The position numbers and the translations under genes were made by a program. The notes beneath the pieces were generated by a model. The model saw nothing but the letters and a program-made list of their open reading frames with translations, searched no databases and was not told the origin of the DNA. From an uncultured Actinomycetes bacterium (lineage in GTDB: Bacteria; Actinomycetota; Actinomycetes; Nanopelagicales; Nanopelagicaceae): 55,859 nt of DNA. Numbering within the stretch: the stretch's first letter is position 1; each line of letters opens with the position of its first letter. Location of the stretch: assembly GCA_903916385.1 (NCBI GenBank), contig CAIWWH010000043.1:1-55859 (forward strand). Direction: 5' to 3'. Shown here piece by piece: positions 35,195 through 44,050 of this stretch.

Positions 35195-35947
35195 CTACTC
35201 CTCAGTCCGCAATGGCATATTGTCGATCAATCGAACTCCATTTACCCAACCTGCGACAATTCCGCGACGTAATCGAGTCTCTGAATCTGCTATTTGAAAA
35301 CTCTCCTCATCGATAATCTCTGCATAATCCAGTTTAAAGCCGGGCTCCTCTGCTAGGACCGCCACCATCTCATCTCTACTTGAAGCGCGTAGCGCCCGAT
35401 TAATCACGAGCGCACTCTTACGATCTTCTGGCGTTAGGCGAGCGTTGCGAGAGGAGAGGGCGAGACCATCGCCATCTCGCACTGTCGGCACGGCAATAAT
35501 TTCAACTGGAATCTGATTCTCCTTTACCCATCTCTTGACTATAAAGAGTTGCTGAAAATCCTTCTCTCCGAAGATGGCATAGCTAGGTTTAACGACTGCA
35601 AAGAGGCGATTAACCACGGTGAGCACTCCATCGAAGTGACCCACCCGCTCCCGCCCCTCAAAGAGAGCGCCCAATTCGCCGGCCGAGATCTTCACTATCT
35701 CTTCGGGATAGACCTCTTCGTAGGTTGGTGCCCAGACTTTTGTTGCGCCAGCAGCGCGGGCTTTCGCGGTATCTCCGGCGAGATCGCGGGGGTAGCTATC
35801 GAGATCGGCGCTCTTTTCGAATTGGAGGGGGTTAACAAATATCGAGAGAACCACGTTGGGGCTCAAAAGGCGGGCCCGCTTAATCAACTCAAGATGGCCA
35901 GCGTGGAGCGCACCCATGGTGGGGACGAAGGCGACTACATCTGACAT
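35195..35947 (-). CDS. panC: Pantothenate synthetase, with short N-terminus
   Basis: 250 residues; joins pantoate and beta-alanine with ATP. 'FVPTMGALHAGHLELI' is at 7-22, 'NPLQFEKSADLDSYPRD' and 'FGEKDFQQLFIVKRW' follow, and 'LALSSRNARL' completes the nucleotide site. Typical PanC has about 20-25 residues before the PTMGALH motif, but only seven are here. The upstream gap of 42 nt to folK holds no in-frame extension, and ATG 35947 has GGAG 6 nt upstream, so the short form looks real. panB and panD are not in the window. Confidence 0.92.
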   Translation of the reverse strand: MSDVVAFVPTMGALHAGHLELIKRARLLSPNVVLSIFVNPLQFEKSADLDSYPRDLAGDTAKARAAGATKVWAPTYEEVYPEEIVKISAGELGALFEGRERVGHFDGVLTVVNRLFAVVKPSYAIFGEKDFQQLFIVKRWVKENQIPVEIIAVPTVRDGDGLALSSRNARLTPEDRKSALVINRALRASSRDEMVAVLAEEPGFKLDYAEIIDEESFQIADSETRLRRGIVAGWVNGVRLIDNMPLRTEE

Positions 35948-35989
35948 GGTGCTCCAGTCCTTTCGGGGTACCGGGCTAAGAAGGAGAGT

Positions 35990-36439
35990 TTACCGCTGCA
36001 ACTCGGCTAATAAATCTCGAATATGACCACGGCCTGGTATTTGAGCATCAGGGTCGATCTCGAGCCAGGGTTCTAGGACGAAGCTGCGCTCGTGAGCGCG
36101 AGGGTGAGGCAACTCCAGATGAGGTTCGACGATTGCATGATCACCGTATGTAATGAGATCGAGATCCAGGGTACGTGGACCCCACTGAATCTCGCGGGTC
36201 CTTCCTGCCATGGTCTCTATCTCTTGCATGGCTACCAACAAATCGAGTGGATCTAAATCACACTCACCGATCAGAACGGCATTGAGGTAATCATCTTGGG
36301 GAGGTCCCCCAACAGGCGCTGTCTTATAGAAACTCGAGACCGCCCTAACGTTCACACTTTTTCCCAACTCATCTATCGCATGGTGCAGATGTGAATTTGT
36401 ATCACCGATATTGGAGCCGAGTGCTATGACAACTTTCAT
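35990..36439 (-). CDS. folK: 6-Hydroxymethyldihydropterin pyrophosphokinase
   Basis: 149 residues; transfers pyrophosphate from ATP to the pterin. 'VIALGSNIGDTNSHL' opens the protein, 'SSFYKTAPVGG' contacts the pterin, and 'WGPRTLDLDLITYG' carries the metal-binding Asp pair. It overlaps folB by 4 nt, and panC follows 42 nt later. Confidence 0.95.
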   Translation of the reverse strand: MKVVIALGSNIGDTNSHLHHAIDELGKSVNVRAVSSFYKTAPVGGPPQDDYLNAVLIGECDLDPLDLLVAMQEIETMAGRTREIQWGPRTLDLDLITYGDHAIVEPHLELPHPRAHERSFVLEPWLEIDPDAQIPGRGHIRDLLAELQR

Positions 36440-36795
36440 CTTTTGCGCTTGATTCGAACAGCAATATCTCCGACAGGCACCCCAACTGGAGCATTCGCCT
36501 TGTGGACGACGACCTCCACGGATTCAATCGGAAAGGTATCGAGTAAATCAACCGCAATATTCTGTGCCAGGTGTTCGATGAGATTAACAGGTTCACCGGT
36601 AATTAACTCATAAACGATTTTTACGACCTGCGAATAGTCAACCGCATCTGTTATGGAATCGCTCTTGCTGGCTCGCTTATCTTCCAGTTCGATCTTCACA
36701 TCCACACTGAAACTCTGCCCGTTCTTGCGCTCATTGTCGAAGAGACCGTGGTATCCAAATCCAGCAATTCCATGTATCTCAATGAAGTCGTTCAT
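36436..36795 (-). CDS. folB: Dihydroneopterin aldolase
   Basis: 119 residues; cleaves dihydroneopterin to hydroxymethyldihydropterin. The conserved opening 'DFIEIHGIAGFGYHGLFDNERKNGQ' pattern includes the Tyr/His-Gly site and the acidic residue used for pterin binding. 'VNLIEHLAQNIA' and 'VHKANAPVG' (active-site Lys) follow. Overlaps of 4 nt with both folP and folK show tight coupling. Confidence 0.94.
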   Translation of the reverse strand: MNDFIEIHGIAGFGYHGLFDNERKNGQSFSVDVKIELEDKRASKSDSITDAVDYSQVVKIVYELITGEPVNLIEHLAQNIAVDLLDTFPIESVEVVVHKANAPVGVPVGDIAVRIKRKR

Positions 36796-37598
36796 CCCCT
36801 GAGCTCCTTAATCACTTTGATCGCATCCACGTGAGGTTTCACGCTATGTGTTCTTACTCCCCAAACGCCTCTGGCCGCCATGTGCGCCGTCATCGCAAGA
36901 GTCGCCGCCTCCCTGTGATCGGGATCCACCGCACCAACTAAATCACCTAGGAAGCGTTTGCGCGAGACCCCGACTAAAACTGGATAACCCAATAGTTGGA
37001 TCCGATCTATATTGCGTAAGAGCTCCCAGTTGTGCTCCCCGCTCTTTGCAAAGCCAATCCCTGGATCGACAATAATCTGCTCGGGGCTAATTCCTGCAGA
37101 GATAAGCGATGTAATTCGCTCTTCTAACTCCTCTTTCACTTCCCTAACAACATCCTTATAGATGGCACGCGATTGCATATCTTTTGACTCCCCGCGCCAA
37201 TGCATAACGACATATTGCACGCTTGGATTACTAGCGATCAGAGCAGACATTCTCGGATCTGCCAATCCACCGCTAATGTCGTTGACGATGGTGGCGCCGC
37301 TAGCTATTGCCTCCTTCGCGATCTCTGCACGGGTGGTGTCCACGCTTACAGTCGCACCGAGAGCGATCAGTTCAACGATGGTAGGAATGACGCGCTCGCG
37401 CTCCTCCTCCAAAGAGATCCGTTCGGAACCAGGACGAGTTGACTCTCCACCCACATCAATAATGTCTACCTGCTCCGCAAGCATCTCTTTTGCGCGGGTT
37501 ATTGCTGCGCCAGCTTCAAAGTGTCGGCCTCCATCAGCAAATGAATCGGGAGTCACATTGAGCACGCCCATCACGAGGGTGCGAGAGGTTTCGTCCAT
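36792..37598 (-). CDS. folP: Dihydropteroate synthase
   Basis: 268 residues; a TIM barrel that condenses the pterin pyrophosphate with p-aminobenzoate. 'VMGVLNVTPDSFADGG' (9-24), 'DVGGESTRPGS', 'NDISGG', 'DPGIGFAKSGEHNW', 'GVSRKRFLG' and the last motif 'RTHSVKPHVDA' are all seen; the final motif is more often RVHDV. Its ATG shares a base with the folE stop. This is the sulfonamide target family. Confidence 0.96.
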   Translation of the reverse strand: MDETSRTLVMGVLNVTPDSFADGGRHFEAGAAITRAKEMLAEQVDIIDVGGESTRPGSERISLEEERERVIPTIVELIALGATVSVDTTRAEIAKEAIASGATIVNDISGGLADPRMSALIASNPSVQYVVMHWRGESKDMQSRAIYKDVVREVKEELEERITSLISAGISPEQIIVDPGIGFAKSGEHNWELLRNIDRIQLLGYPVLVGVSRKRFLGDLVGAVDPDHREAATLAMTAHMAARGVWGVRTHSVKPHVDAIKVIKELRG

Positions 37599-38224
37599 CA
37601 GCGATGTGAAGAGGTGATAAGAGCCATCGCTTCAGCGCGCGTCGCTGCGCTGCGCAATTGACCACGAACCGCAGAAGTTGTAGTTCGCGCTTGAGATTTT
37701 TTGACGCCCCGCATTGACATGCAGAGATGCTCGCAATCGATAATCACAATCACGCCCGCTGGTTTTAAAATTTCGACTAAAGCATCTGCGATCTGAGTCG
37801 TTAAGCGCTCCTGTACCTGCGGACGCCGCGAGTAAAGATCTACCAGTCTGGCCAATTTGGAGATGCCGGTGATCCGTCCTGATGGTCCCGGGATGTAGCC
37901 AATATGTGCGGTTCCATGGAAAGGGGTCAGATGGTGTTCACAATGTGAAAAGACTTCAATATCGCGGACGATGACCAACTCTTTATGTCCGATATCAAAG
38001 GTGGTGGTCAGAATCTCTTCAGGCTTCTGCCACAAGCCTTCAAAATTTTCACGAAGAGCACGCGCCACGCGAGCAGGCGTGTCGCGCAGGCCATCGCGGC
38101 CGGGATCCTCACCAATTGCAAGAAGGAGTTCAGTCACGGCGCGCTCTGCGCGCTCCTGATCAAACTCAGAACGTGCCTGACCATCGTGAGGGCCCATCGT
38201 TACGGGCGTGATCTCATCACTCAT
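37598..38224 (-). CDS. folE: GTP cyclohydrolase I
   Basis: 208 residues; opens GTP to dihydroneopterin triphosphate, the first step of folate synthesis. The zinc and catalytic motif is '[20 protein letters not shown]', with a second Cys in '[14 protein letters not shown]', and '[20 protein letters not shown]' lies between. It starts 9 nt after ftsH. TAAGTT (minus strand, 38231-38236), which begins with the ftsH stop, ends 6 nt before the ATG and could be an internal leaderless promoter. Confidence 0.96.
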   Translation of the reverse strand: MSDEITPVTMGPHDGQARSEFDQERAERAVTELLLAIGEDPGRDGLRDTPARVARALRENFEGLWQKPEEILTTTFDIGHKELVIVRDIEVFSHCEHHLTPFHGTAHIGYIPGPSGRITGISKLARLVDLYSRRPQVQERLTTQIADALVEILKPAGVIVIIDCEHLCMSMRGVKKSQARTTTSAVRGQLRSAATRAEAMALITSSHR

Positions 38225-38230
38225 CAGTGA

Positions 38231-38236
38231 AACTTA
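38231..38236 (-). promoter_or_regulatory. Candidate -10 (TAAGTT) of folE inside the ftsH stop region
   Basis: TAAGTT begins with the TAA stop of ftsH and ends 6 nt before the folE ATG. The arrangement is the same as at 17091-17096. It may give folE-folP-folB-folK a separate leaderless transcript. Confidence 0.4.
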
Positions 38237-40267
38237 CCCTTGTTCTGTCTGCTCCGGGGTTGGCGCTGCCGCCTTCTTCCGCGCCTTGCGTACTGGCTTT
38301 GCCACCTCAGCCTCGGGATCGACCTGAGGCTTCGCCGCGACCAGCCCAACAGGAGGAATCGTTGAAGGTGTGCGATTAGGTGAACCGGTCCAGGCTGGAC
38401 GTGGCTCTACCAAACTCACGCCGGCAAATATCCGCTCGATATCGGGTTTCAAAAGAGTTTCACGTTCGAGAAGTTCGACCACAAGCGCATCCAAGATTTC
38501 GCGATTTTGCACCAGAATATTGAAGGCCTCTTGATGTGCATTCTCGATCAGGTTGTGAATCTCTTCATCAATGATTCCAGCGATCTCCTCAGAGTAATCG
38601 CGTTGATGACCATAGTCGCGGCCCAAGAATGGATCGCTATCGCCGGTACCTAGTTTGATCGCGCCAATGCGCTCAGTCATTCCATATTGGGTGACCATCG
38701 CGCGGGCGAGGTTAGTTGCCTTCTCAATGTCGTTTGATGCGCCAGTGGTTGGATCGTGGAAGATCAACTCTTCAGCGGCGCGACCACCCAATGAGTATGA
38801 AAGTTGATCGAGCATTTGATTGCGTGTTGTCGCGTAGCGATCTTCGTCTGGCAAGACCATCGTGTATCCCAGCGCCCGTCCGCGCGGCATGATCGTAATT
38901 TTGTGAACTGGATCTGTGTTTGGAAGAGCATGTGCAACCAGCGCGTGTCCACCTTCGTGGTACGCCGTGATGCGACGCTCCTCTTCGGTCATCAAGCGGC
39001 TAGTGCGCTGCGGACCTGCCATGACGCGATCTATCGACTCATCTAGGGCCATCGTCGTAATGACCTTGGCGTTCTCGCGAGCTGTAAGAAGGGCGGCCTC
39101 ATTGAGAACATTTGCTAAATCAGCGCCGGTAAACCCGGGAGTGCGCTTAGCAATCTCGCCGAGATCTACGCTCTTTGCGATTGGCTTACCCTTCGCATGA
39201 ACTTCCAAAATCGCCTTACGGCCAAGGAGATCGGGACGATCTACGGGAATCTGTCGATCGAATCGACCTGGACGCAAGATCGCAGGATCAAGAACATCAG
39301 GGCGGTTGGTTGCGGCGATCAAAATCACTTGCGTGTTGGCTTCAAAGCCATCCATCTCAACGAGCAACTGATTGAGAGTCTGTTCGCGCTCATCATTTCC
39401 GCCACCGAGTCCGGCACCGCGTTGCCGACCCACTGCGTCTATCTCGTCGACGAAGATAATGGCGGGTGCTGCTTCCTTTGCTTGGTTGAAAAGGTCGCGA
39501 ACACGAGAAGCACCTACTCCAACAAACATCTCAACGAACTCTGAACCAGAGATAGAGAAGAAAGGCACATTTGCCTCACCTGCTACAGCGCGTGCCAGGA
39601 GGGTCTTACCAGTTCCTGGTGGGCCATAGAGAAGGACACCCTTAGGGATCTTGGCACCGATATCTTGATACTTCTTTGGATCGGATAAAAAGTCCTTAAT
39701 TTCGCGGAGCTCTGCTACTGCTTCGTCCGCGCCAGCGACATCAGCAAATGTCGTCTTTGGCGCCTCCTTGGATTGCAACTTTGCCTTCGATCGACCGAAG
39801 GAGAAGATGCGATTTCCACCCTGCGAGTTAGACATAAAGAGCAGGAGGATAAAGCCAATAACGAGGAAGGGAGCAAAGCTGAATAAAAGAGAGACGAGGA
39901 AGGAGGTAGTTGGAACTTTTACCGTCCAACCCTTTGCGGGTGGATTACTTGTAAGCAGTTCGGTGATCTGTGGCTCTTGATTTGCCACATAAGAGGCGAC
40001 CAGATGGTTGGCACCGTTAACGGTTTCACCGCTCTTGAGAATCACCTGAATCTTCTGCTCTTTATCAATGACAATTGCAGAATCGACTTTATCCTTCGAA
40101 ATCTCGTCAAGCACTCTGGAGGTGTCGACCGAGGTGTACGTCGCCCCGCTGCCAGAAATACGACCAAGCGCGACAACGATGATGAGGGCAAGTACGATCC
40201 AAAAGAGTGGGCCACGCATCAACTTGCGGATTCTCTTACGAGGAAGGTTCATCTTTTTATCTGCCAT
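38234..40267 (-). CDS. ftsH: ATP-dependent zinc metalloprotease FtsH
   Basis: 677 residues. Two membrane helices (about 20-38 and 122-146) flank a small extracytoplasmic domain. The AAA module has Walker A 'GPPGTGKT' (215-222), DEID and 'RPGRFDR'. The protease has HEGGH at 437-441. The basic, Pro-rich C-terminal tail (about 620-677) looks disordered and is typical of actinobacterial FtsH. It degrades membrane and regulatory proteins. The 108-nt gap to hpt (40268-40375) shows a weak CGAAA-n5-TTTCG inverted repeat and no clear promoter. Confidence 0.96.
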   Translation of the reverse strand: MADKKMNLPRKRIRKLMRGPLFWIVLALIIVVALGRISGSGATYTSVDTSRVLDEISKDKVDSAIVIDKEQKIQVILKSGETVNGANHLVASYVANQEPQITELLTSNPPAKGWTVKVPTTSFLVSLLFSFAPFLVIGFILLLFMSNSQGGNRIFSFGRSKAKLQSKEAPKTTFADVAGADEAVAELREIKDFLSDPKKYQDIGAKIPKGVLLYGPPGTGKTLLARAVAGEANVPFFSISGSEFVEMFVGVGASRVRDLFNQAKEAAPAIIFVDEIDAVGRQRGAGLGGGNDEREQTLNQLLVEMDGFEANTQVILIAATNRPDVLDPAILRPGRFDRQIPVDRPDLLGRKAILEVHAKGKPIAKSVDLGEIAKRTPGFTGADLANVLNEAALLTARENAKVITTMALDESIDRVMAGPQRTSRLMTEEERRITAYHEGGHALVAHALPNTDPVHKITIMPRGRALGYTMVLPDEDRYATTRNQMLDQLSYSLGGRAAEELIFHDPTTGASNDIEKATNLARAMVTQYGMTERIGAIKLGTGDSDPFLGRDYGHQRDYSEEIAGIIDEEIHNLIENAHQEAFNILVQNREILDALVVELLERETLLKPDIERIFAGVSLVEPRPAWTGSPNRTPSTIPPVGLVAAKPQVDPEAEVAKPVRKARKKAAAPTPEQTEQG

Positions 40268-40375
40268 TGCTCTTCTCTGTTATCTGCTCTTGTGATTGTG
40301 ATGGTCGGTGATCGATTTCTGGTGTCAGGGGGTAACGAAATAATCTTTCGATTTATTTCTGAGGGTTAGTGGGGA

Positions 40376-40927
40376 TCAGGAATAAACGCTCTTTGCCAAG
40401 ATTCCGATGAAATCTAGATTTCGATACTTCTCGTCATAATCCAATCCGTAACCCACCACAAACTCGTTGGGGATATCGAAACCCACATATTTAACATGGA
40501 CTTCTACTTTAGCGGCGTCGGGTTTACGGAGCATCGTGAATATTTCAACGCTCTTGGTGCCGCGCGACTGTAGATTGGATTTGAGCCAGGCGAGAGTCAA
40601 GCCCGTGTCGACGATATCCTCGACGATAAGGACTTCGCGTCCAGAGATATCACGATCTAGATCCTTAAGAATGCGCACAACGCCACTGGACTTGGTTCCA
40701 GAGCCATATGAGGTGACCGCCATCCAATCCATCTCCACGTGACGGTTAAGTGAACGGACAAAATCTGCCATCGTCATGACAGCGCCTTTGAGGATTCCGA
40801 TTACGAGTAGATCTCGTCCGGCATAATCCTTCTCGACCTGGAGGGCGATCTCTTTGAGGCGGGCCTGGATTTCTGGGGCGGTAACAATGACGCGATCAAT
40901 ATCTCCGCCTGCGCTGCTTAAATCCAC
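40376..40927 (-). CDS. hpt: Hypoxanthine phosphoribosyltransferase
   Basis: 183 residues when started at GTG 40927, which has AAGGAG 4 nt upstream. The open frame runs 40 codons further into tilS, but that extension is unlike the family. 'LLVIGILKGAVMTMADFVRSL' holds the PPi loop, the PRPP motif is 'VLIVEDIVDTGLTLAWL', and 'KPDAAKVEVHVKYVGFDIPNEFVVGYGLDY' pattern holds the purine-binding lysine and aromatic. It salvages hypoxanthine and guanine. tilS lies 29 nt upstream on the same strand, an order conserved in many bacteria. Confidence 0.94.
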   Translation of the reverse strand: MDLSSAGGDIDRVIVTAPEIQARLKEIALQVEKDYAGRDLLVIGILKGAVMTMADFVRSLNRHVEMDWMAVTSYGSGTKSSGVVRILKDLDRDISGREVLIVEDIVDTGLTLAWLKSNLQSRGTKSVEIFTMLRKPDAAKVEVHVKYVGFDIPNEFVVGYGLDYDEKYRNLDFIGILAKSVYS

Positions 40928-40956
40928 GATGCTCCTTCGGGGTCTCTTCTTCGGGT

Positions 40957-41913
40957 TTATTGGATCTGCTCTGAGAGCGAAAGTCTGCCCGAAATTCGGG
41001 CTACCTTCACACCACCTGGGAGTGAAATCTCGCCCTGCCCATGCCAATCTGTGACCAAGGCCTCAACGGGGGCGAGGTGATCGGCAGTTAACGCACCATC
41101 CGGAACTCCCGCCGTATAGAGCGCCGAGCGCAGGACACGGATTCTGACAGCCTTGGGAAGTAAGAGCAGCTCTTCTGCCAAGAGGTTTCTCGGATCGTGA
41201 CCTTCCAAGTACTCAAGAGCCAAGAGGTCTAGAGCGTCAGCATCCTCGCGAAGAATCCGCGCACTGCGGGCGAGGGCATCAATCACCCCCGGTCCAAGAT
41301 TCGACTCCAATACGGGTAGAACTTCGCGCCGAGCACGGACCCTGGCGTACTGCAGATCAGAGTTATGGGGGTCGACCCAGGGGGCGACGGCGTTCTCCAG
41401 GCAGGCCTGCTCTGTCGTGCTTCGATCAATATCAAGGAGCGGGCGGATATAAATCCCATTTACTGGGGCGATTCCTGAGAGAGAGCGAGTACCTGACCCA
41501 CGAGCCAACCCCAAAAGAACTGATTCGGCCTGGTCGTTTTTAGTGTGTGCAAGCAAGAAATAGTCAGGGCGATATTTGGCGATCATCTCTTCAAAGGCTG
41601 CATAACGCGCGCGCCGTGCCGAAGCCTCCATCCCATCTTGTACATCGACCGTGACGGTCAGAATCTCCACCGAATTAAATCCAATTCGAAGCAGCTCTTC
41701 CTTACAGCGCAGGGCAACCATCGCGGATTCAGGTTGCAGTTGATGGTCGATGATGATTGCAACAACCTCAATATTTGCACTCTTGCATTCAAGGTAGGTG
41801 GCGATCGCAAGCGCCAATGAATCAGCGCCCCCAGACACTCCGAGCAAGATGCGGGCATCGGCAGCTTCCACCCATGGACGAACTGCTTGTCGGATTGCAA
41901 GAGTCGCCCTCAT
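40957..41913 (-). CDS. tilS: tRNA(Ile)-lysidine synthase
   Basis: 318 residues; modifies C34 of the tRNA-Ile that reads AUA. The N-type ATP pyrophosphatase loop is 'LLGVSGGADSLAL' (23-35), and 'HTKNDQAESVLLGLARGSG' is the TilS signature. The C-terminal part is short, as in other actinobacteria. The ATG is preceded by TAGGCT (minus strand, 41921-41926) with 7 nt between, a leaderless arrangement, so it probably heads the tilS-hpt unit. Confidence 0.94.
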   Translation of the reverse strand: MRATLAIRQAVRPWVEAADARILLGVSGGADSLALAIATYLECKSANIEVVAIIIDHQLQPESAMVALRCKEELLRIGFNSVEILTVTVDVQDGMEASARRARYAAFEEMIAKYRPDYFLLAHTKNDQAESVLLGLARGSGTRSLSGIAPVNGIYIRPLLDIDRSTTEQACLENAVAPWVDPHNSDLQYARVRARREVLPVLESNLGPGVIDALARSARILREDADALDLLALEYLEGHDPRNLLAEELLLLPKAVRIRVLRSALYTAGVPDGALTADHLAPVEALVTDWHGQGEISLPGGVKVARISGRLSLSEQIQ

Positions 41914-41920
41914 GCTTCTA

Positions 41921-41926
41921 AGCCTA
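41921..41926 (-). promoter_or_regulatory. Candidate -10 (TAGGCT) of leaderless tilS
   Basis: TAGGCT on the minus strand ends 7 nt before ATG 41913, with no Shine-Dalgarno between. Confidence 0.5.
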
Positions 41927-41930
41927 ATTC

Positions 41931-43163
41931 CTAAACCCGACCACCCGAGGGCATGAGACCGTTGATGCTATACATATTGGAGTAGAGCAGTCCGGTTCGA
42001 GTTGAGTTGGCCTCCCACATCATTCCGTTTCCTGCGTAAATTGTGATGTGATGAATGTTCTGCACCGAACCGTCATAAGAGTAAAAGAGAAGGTCTCCTG
42101 GAATTAAGTCCGTGAGCGGAACTCTCTCGGTGTCCACAAAGAAGAGCGCAGCATTTAAGCGAGACCAGTTGGGGTAACCCAAGCCAGCGGCGTGGTAGGC
42201 GGCGTAGACGAGACCTGAGCAATCGAAGCTATTTGGACCTTGCGCTCCCCACACATAGGGCTTGCGAGCTAAAACCTGTGCTTTTGCGTAAGCCAACGCC
42301 TTCGCTCGAATCGCGTCAGTTCCACGAATTGTGGTGCGACCTTTAAAACCGCGATCGGGCCAGATCTTCGCCTGCCCTTTCGTCTTTGCTGCAGTATTTG
42401 CGCTGGATTGTTCCAACTGCCACAGAGCAAGTTGCTGCTGCAAAGTAATTCGAACATTGCGAGCCTTGGTCAATTCAGCGATTAATTGGGCTTGGATAGC
42501 GCGTAGCCGCTCAACTTCTGCTGCTTGAGCGCTCTGCGCGGCGACCGCTGCAGCTTTCGCTGCCGCCACCTTGGCAGTTGCATTGGCCTGCGCGATCTTC
42601 GCGGCGTTAGCCTGTGCTTGAGCCGCCTTGGCAATGACAAAGGCTCCTTTATATCGCTGCAACGCGACAGAATCAGATGCACCGACTTGATTGAGAACGC
42701 TGAGTCGATCAATGAGATCTTGTGGACCGTTGGATTCAAGAACGCTATTGAGAGTCGTGAAGCCGCCGCCCATGATGTAGGCATTGGCCGCCATTCGACC
42801 AATAGTTTTATTTGCCTCACTCACCGCGGTCTGGGTCAACGCGGCATGCGCGGTCGCCAGATTAAATTGATTGGTAGCAACAACAAGGTTCGCTTGTGCC
42901 GAGAGCAACTGCGCCTGGCGATGCGCCGTGACCACTGTGAGTTGTTGCAGCAGATTCTGCGCGGAGTTGAGTTGACCAGTGGCATTGGCAGCCTCAGCCG
43001 CCTTAGCATTTTCGGCTGCTTGCGCCGCTGCGATCTGGGCCTTCGTGGGAGCGGTAACTTTTGGCTTCGGTTTAGCAGTCGGGGTTGCAGCAATTGAGCT
43101 CGCAGGGGCGGCCATGAGGAGGCTGGCGCAGAGCGCCACAAGCCGAAGCTGCCGCTTATTCAT
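41931..43163 (-). CDS. Secreted NlpC/P60 peptidoglycan endopeptidase with coiled-coil domain
   Basis: 410 residues from ATG 43163. The signal peptide is about 1-26, ending near 'ASSIAA'. An Ala/Gln-rich coiled coil (about 35-240) precedes the NlpC/P60 domain, with C315 in 'FDCSGLVYAAYH' and the His near 372 in 'NIHHITIYAG'. Such RipA-like enzymes cut peptide stems during cell separation. I prefer ATG 43163 because TAGGTT (43171-43176, minus) ends 7 nt upstream; a TTG at 43172 gives three more residues. No c-di-AMP (ydaO) riboswitch fits in the 93-nt leader region. Confidence 0.9.
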   Translation of the reverse strand: MNKRQLRLVALCASLLMAAPASSIAATPTAKPKPKVTAPTKAQIAAAQAAENAKAAEAANATGQLNSAQNLLQQLTVVTAHRQAQLLSAQANLVVATNQFNLATAHAALTQTAVSEANKTIGRMAANAYIMGGGFTTLNSVLESNGPQDLIDRLSVLNQVGASDSVALQRYKGAFVIAKAAQAQANAAKIAQANATAKVAAAKAAAVAAQSAQAAEVERLRAIQAQLIAELTKARNVRITLQQQLALWQLEQSSANTAAKTKGQAKIWPDRGFKGRTTIRGTDAIRAKALAYAKAQVLARKPYVWGAQGPNSFDCSGLVYAAYHAAGLGYPNWSRLNAALFFVDTERVPLTDLIPGDLLFYSYDGSVQNIHHITIYAGNGMMWEANSTRTGLLYSNMYSINGLMPSGGRV

Positions 43164-43170
43164 AAAGGTC

Positions 43171-43176
43171 AACCTA
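43171..43176 (-). promoter_or_regulatory. Candidate -10 (TAGGTT) of the NlpC/P60 gene
   Basis: TAGGTT on the minus strand ends 7 nt before ATG 43163. It overlaps the alternative TTG start, which would then be outside the transcript. Confidence 0.5.
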
Positions 43177-43191
43177 ACGCTGAGGAAGTAA

Positions 43192-43207
43192 CACTTAAGG
43201 ATAAGTG
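43192..43207. repeat. Inverted repeat CACTTA-n4-TAAGTG upstream of the NlpC/P60 gene
   Basis: A perfect 6-bp inverted repeat around a 4-nt centre, about 16 nt upstream of the proposed -10. The position suits an operator or a -35-proximal protein site. With no T-tract it is not a terminator. Function unknown. Confidence 0.4.
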
Positions 43208-43256
43208 ATCGCCCTGAGCCAGAGCCCTATTTAATGATTGAGAGTTTGCTGTGTCT

Positions 43257-44048
43257 CTAATTAGCTACATCTCGCCGCTTGAAGAGTACGGCGACGATTG
43301 AAAAGCCAACGATGAGGTAGGCCGCGGCGATCCCCATGGACCAGTGGTAACTGACTGTTAGCGATCCGCCTTGAGCGACGTTGTCGAAATTCTGACCCGG
43401 CAACCACTTTTGGGTACTTGAAACAACTCCCGCCAAGATATTTTCTAGGATCAGTGACCAAATAACTCCGGTAGCAATCGAACTGATCGGCGAGCGGAAG
43501 AGTAGCCCGAGAATCATTCCGAAAGTTCCGAATGCAATTGTTCCCAGGAGCACATTGATAAAGGTCTTCCCGAGGAGGGCAAGAGCACTGGCTGTGAACC
43601 AGGCGCTCGTCGTTACCTTGGCATGAGGTGCAAGGGAGTACGAGACTGCAATCGCAACGATTGCATCTATAACCACTAGAGCAATGGCAAAGATGATCAT
43701 AGAAAGATACTTACCTGCGAGAATCTTCATGCGCGATGGTTGGCGCACTAAGAGGTTGCGTAGTGTGCCGAGTGAGTACTCCTGTGCCGTCTGCGAGGCG
43801 AAGACGCAGAGCGCGGTGATACCCAAGAAGAAAGAAACAATCTTAAATCCGTAGATCAGACCTGTAGCCGAGCCCAGCGTTGCAGGAGAGATAATCTCGC
43901 CGCGTTGACCGTTGCCCTGCCCAGAGTTTGCTCGAAGAAAGACGATTGAGGTGAAGAGCGCGGTGAGAGCTGCGACGACGAGAATCGTCGAAATCAAGAG
44001 GGTGGGGCGGCGGAGCTTACGTAGTTCCGCCTTCATAACATTAAACAT
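43257..44048 (-). CDS. ABC-2 type transporter permease
   Basis: 263 residues with six predicted membrane helices and an extracytoplasmic loop after the first. 'AQEYSLGTLRNLLVRQPSRMKILAGKYLSM' is the usual cytosolic coupling region of ABC-2 permeases. It starts 2 nt after the ATPase gene stop, so both come from one transcript. The exporter could move lipids, antibiotics or peptides; nothing in sequence fixes the substrate. Confidence 0.88.
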   Translation of the reverse strand: MFNVMKAELRKLRRPTLLISTILVVAALTALFTSIVFLRANSGQGNGQRGEIISPATLGSATGLIYGFKIVSFFLGITALCVFASQTAQEYSLGTLRNLLVRQPSRMKILAGKYLSMIIFAIALVVIDAIVAIAVSYSLAPHAKVTTSAWFTASALALLGKTFINVLLGTIAFGTFGMILGLLFRSPISSIATGVIWSLILENILAGVVSSTQKWLPGQNFDNVAQGGSLTVSYHWSMGIAAAYLIVGFSIVAVLFKRRDVAN

Positions 44049-44050
44049 TC

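Noticed and set aside
40928-41047. N-terminal extension of hpt
   Set aside because: The 40 extra codons overlap tilS, are unlike the family, and GTG 40927 has AAGGAG upstream.
42480-43000. Repetitive tract as a DNA repeat or CRISPR
   Set aside because: The low complexity is alanine-rich coding sequence for a coiled coil; there are no regularly spaced identical units.
42525-43097. Plus-strand 190-codon open frame
   Set aside because: Antisense to the Ala-rich coiled coil of the NlpC/P60 gene; such frames arise from GC-rich alanine codons.
43164-43256. c-di-AMP riboswitch before the NlpC/P60 gene
   Set aside because: The gap of 93 nt is too short, and none of the conserved elements are seen.
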